NCBI GenBank assembly: GCA_903945325.1 | Contig: CAJAVE010000269.1 | Coordinates: 1-64,000 of the forward strand | DNA: 64,000 nucleotides | Source: an uncultured beta proteobacterium | GTDB lineage: Bacteria > Pseudomonadota > Gammaproteobacteria > Burkholderiales > Burkholderiaceae_C | Direction: 5' to 3' | Shown here: positions 61,806-64,000 of the stretch, piece after piece | Layout of the letters: each line of letters opens with the position of its first letter | How positions within the stretch are numbered: position 1 is the first letter of the stretch | Notes under the pieces: model-generated | Databases searched by the model: none | Told to the model about the DNA's origin: nothing | The model's input: the letters and a program-made list of their open reading frames with translations, nothing else | Translations under genes and position numbers: made by a program

Positions 61806-62321
61806 ATGATCAAACTCAGTATTCCCCTTGCCGTCGCCGTCCTGGTCAGCGCCTGCGCATCCACCCCAAGCGGCCCTGCGGCGACCGCGCAACTGGTGGC
61901 GACCAAGGGCAATGCCGTGACGGGTGAGGTCAGCTTCACCCGTCACGGCAATGCGGTTTTGGTGTCCGGTGAAGTGCGTGGTCTGGCGCCCACCAAGGAA
62001 CACGGCTTTCACATTCACGACAAGGGTGATTGCTCCAGTGGTGACGGCATGAGCGCTGGCGGGCACTTCAACCCCTTGGCAAAGGGACACGGTGCCCATG
62101 ACCACAGCGAGCACCATGCTGGTGACTTGGCCAGCCTCAAAGCCGATGCCAATGGTGTCGCCCGCTTCAGCTACGAGACCACGGCTATCACGGTGGGCGA
62201 CGGTGCCACCGATGTCATTGGCCACGGCCTGATCGTGCACCGTGACCCCGACGATTTCAAAACCCAGCCCACTGGCAACTCGGGTCCACGCGTAGCCTGC
62301 GCAGTGATCGCCAAACGCTGA
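61806..62321 (+). CDS. sodC: Cu/Zn superoxide dismutase, lipoprotein-like
   Basis: Lipobox VLVSACAS; HGFHIHDKGDCSSGDGMSAGGHFNP; HAGDLASLKADANGVA; GHGLIVHRDPDDFKTQPTGNSGPRVACAVI. Confidence 0.93.
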   Translation: MIKLSIPLAVAVLVSACASTPSGPAATAQLVATKGNAVTGEVSFTRHGNAVLVSGEVRGLAPTKEHGFHIHDKGDCSSGDGMSAGGHFNPLAKGHGAHDHSEHHAGDLASLKADANGVARFSYETTAITVGDGATDVIGHGLIVHRDPDDFKTQPTGNSGPRVACAVIAKR

Positions 62322-62341
62322 CCCTGGCCACCAACAGACCG

Positions 62342-62887
62342 ATGCTACGTAGCCCCATCAAACACTGCAAACAATGCGGCACGGCGGTTGTCTATCGCTT
62401 GCCGGACGACGGCGATAGCAAGGAGCGCGCGGTTTGCACCGCATGCGCCACGGTGCACTACGAGAACCCGCTCAACGTCGTGGGAACGGTACCGCATTGG
62501 GGCGACAAGGTGCTGCTGTGCAAACGCAATATCGAACCGCGCTGGGGCAAATGGACCCTGCCCGCAGGCTTTATGGAATTAGGCGAAACCACGGCAGAAG
62601 GTGCAGCCCGCGAAACCGATGAAGAAGCCGGTGCCCAATTTGAAATGCAGGATTTGTTCAGCTTGCTCAACGTGGCCCGAGTCGGCCAAGTCCACCTGTT
62701 TTATCGCGCACGCCTGCTCAGCGACCAGTTCAACCCAGGCACCGAGACCATTGAGGCACGCCTGTTCACCGAAGGCGAGATCCCCTGGGACGAAGTCGCT
62801 TTCCGCACCGTCAAAGAAACGCTGGAACGCTACTTTTCTGACCGCCGCAGTGGGCAATACGGTTTTCACGTCGTTGACATTGCCTAG
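62342..62887 (+). CDS. NUDIX hydrolase with N-terminal zinc ribbon
   Basis: CKQCGTAVVY...CTACATVHYENP; GFMELGETTAEGAARETDEEAGA Nudix box. Confidence 0.9.
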   Translation: MLRSPIKHCKQCGTAVVYRLPDDGDSKERAVCTACATVHYENPLNVVGTVPHWGDKVLLCKRNIEPRWGKWTLPAGFMELGETTAEGAARETDEEAGAQFEMQDLFSLLNVARVGQVHLFYRARLLSDQFNPGTETIEARLFTEGEIPWDEVAFRTVKETLERYFSDRRSGQYGFHVVDIA

Positions 62888-62889
62888 GC

Positions 62890-63519
62890 TTGACTATTGA
62901 CACCATGGCCACTGCCAAGCCGACGAGCGAAAGTGTATTGACCAATGCCGTGCTGGAGCTGGTCCTGCACGTTCCAGACAGCGTTGAGCCCACACTCGCA
63001 CGACCCGCGCAACGCGCCCACGCTATATCCCGCGCCGCGGCACGCAATGCCAGCCTGATCTCTGGCTCGCTTTCATTGCCGCCTGGTTTTTTGGGTTGGC
63101 TCACCGTCGTGCCCGAACTGATCGGCATATGGAAATTGCAGGCGCAAATGGTGTCGGATATTGCCGCTGTGTACGGCAAGCGCAAAACCCTGGGGCGCGA
63201 ACAAATGGTGTATTGCCTGTTCAAGCACGTGTCGGCCCAGTTGTTTCGTGACGTCGTGGTACGGGTCGGTGAGCGTGTTGTCATCCAGCAGACCTCTCTG
63301 AAGTTTCTGCAAAACCTGGCCAAAACAATTGGCGTGCAGGTTTCAAAAACGGTGATTAGCAAAGGTGCTTCCCGATTTGTGCCGCTGCTGGGCGCTGTGA
63401 CCGTGGGCGCCTATGCGTACTTTGACACTGCGCAAGTGGCAAAGACGGCGATCGACCTGTTTGAGCGCGACATCGTGATCGATGCAGACACCGAAATCGA
63501 AAAAGATCGCACTCACTGA
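62890..63519 (+). CDS. EcsC-family protein
   Basis: LPPGFLGWLTVVPELIGIWKLQAQMVSDIAAVYGKRKTLGREQMVYCLFKH. Confidence 0.75.
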   Translation: MTIDTMATAKPTSESVLTNAVLELVLHVPDSVEPTLARPAQRAHAISRAAARNASLISGSLSLPPGFLGWLTVVPELIGIWKLQAQMVSDIAAVYGKRKTLGREQMVYCLFKHVSAQLFRDVVVRVGERVVIQQTSLKFLQNLAKTIGVQVSKTVISKGASRFVPLLGAVTVGAYAYFDTAQVAKTAIDLFERDIVIDADTEIEKDRTH

Positions 63520-63532
63520 ACCGAAAACCTGA

Positions 63533-64000
63533 ATGGCCAAACTTTATTTCCGCTACTCGGCAATGAACGCTGGAAAATCAACTACCCTGCTGCAGATTGC
63601 CTACAACTACGAAGAGCAGGGCCAGCGAGTCATGCTGTTCACCGCCGCAATTGACGATCGCAGCGGTGCGGGATGTATCGCCTCGCGCTTGGGCCTGCAG
63701 CGCCAAGCCAGTGTGTTTGACGACAGAACAGATTTTTTGGAACTGCTCGCCTCAGAAACCAGCTTGGCCTGCGTACTGATCGACGAATCGCAGTTCCTGT
63801 CGACCAGGCAAGTACGCCAACTCCACCAATTGGCCAATGTGCACAATCTGCCGGTCATCTGCTTTGGCATACGCTCTGACTTTCAGGGCAAAGCATTTCC
63901 TGGTTCAGCCGAGTTGCTAACGCTCGCCGAAGACATTGAAGAAATCAAGACGATTTGCGGATGCGGCCGCAAAGCGACCATGAATATCCGCATCGACGAA
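63533..64000 (+). CDS. tdk: Thymidine kinase (partial, truncated by window end)
   Basis: MAKLYFRYSAMNAGKSTTLLQIAYNYEEQGQRVMLFTAAIDDRSGAG, CVLIDESQFLSTRQVRQL, CFGIRSDFQGKAFPGSAELL, CGCGRKATMNIRID; open to position 64000. Confidence 0.92.
   Translation, partial: MAKLYFRYSAMNAGKSTTLLQIAYNYEEQGQRVMLFTAAIDDRSGAGCIASRLGLQRQASVFDDRTDFLELLASETSLACVLIDESQFLSTRQVRQLHQLANVHNLPVICFGIRSDFQGKAFPGSAELLTLAEDIEEIKTICGCGRKATMNIRIDE

Overview
This 64 kb window looks like a betaproteobacterial chromosome, most likely Comamonadaceae (Rhodoferax/Polaromonas-like), judging from gene content and a characteristic dispersed repeat. Most of it is a housekeeping backbone. In order: (i) the 5' part of a giant minus-strand LEPR-XLL-type surface protein that runs off the left edge and is absent from the ORF track; (ii) a type IV minor pilin operon fimT-pilV-pilW-pilX-pilY1-pilE; (iii) a riboflavin operon ribD-ribE-(nitronate monooxygenase-like)-ribBX-ribH-nusB; (iv) tolQRA; (v) a decayed TA/helicase-HNH locus between two nearly identical 62-bp direct repeats; (vi) an L_180-type NAD-glutamate dehydrogenase and nth; (vii) a B12 uptake operon behind a cobalamin riboswitch; (viii) zapB-zapA-6S RNA; (ix) an ~11.5 kb integrative element inserted at the 3' end of the 6S RNA gene; (x) c-di-GMP signalling genes, phaCAB, pgeF, sodC, NUDIX, EcsC and a partial tdk. 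The most interesting region is the element in ssrS. It has imperfect attL/attR duplications of the 6S RNA 3' end, a tyrosine integrase, an uncharacterised 391-aa protein, an AlpA-like regulator, a DUF3987/primase-like protein, a large perfect hairpin, a ~1 kb non-coding hairpin-dense region with ~215-bp degenerate repeats, and a 1105-aa DUF1566/choice-of-anchor-D surface protein. All calls come from reading the sequence and the supplied translations; no database search was run.
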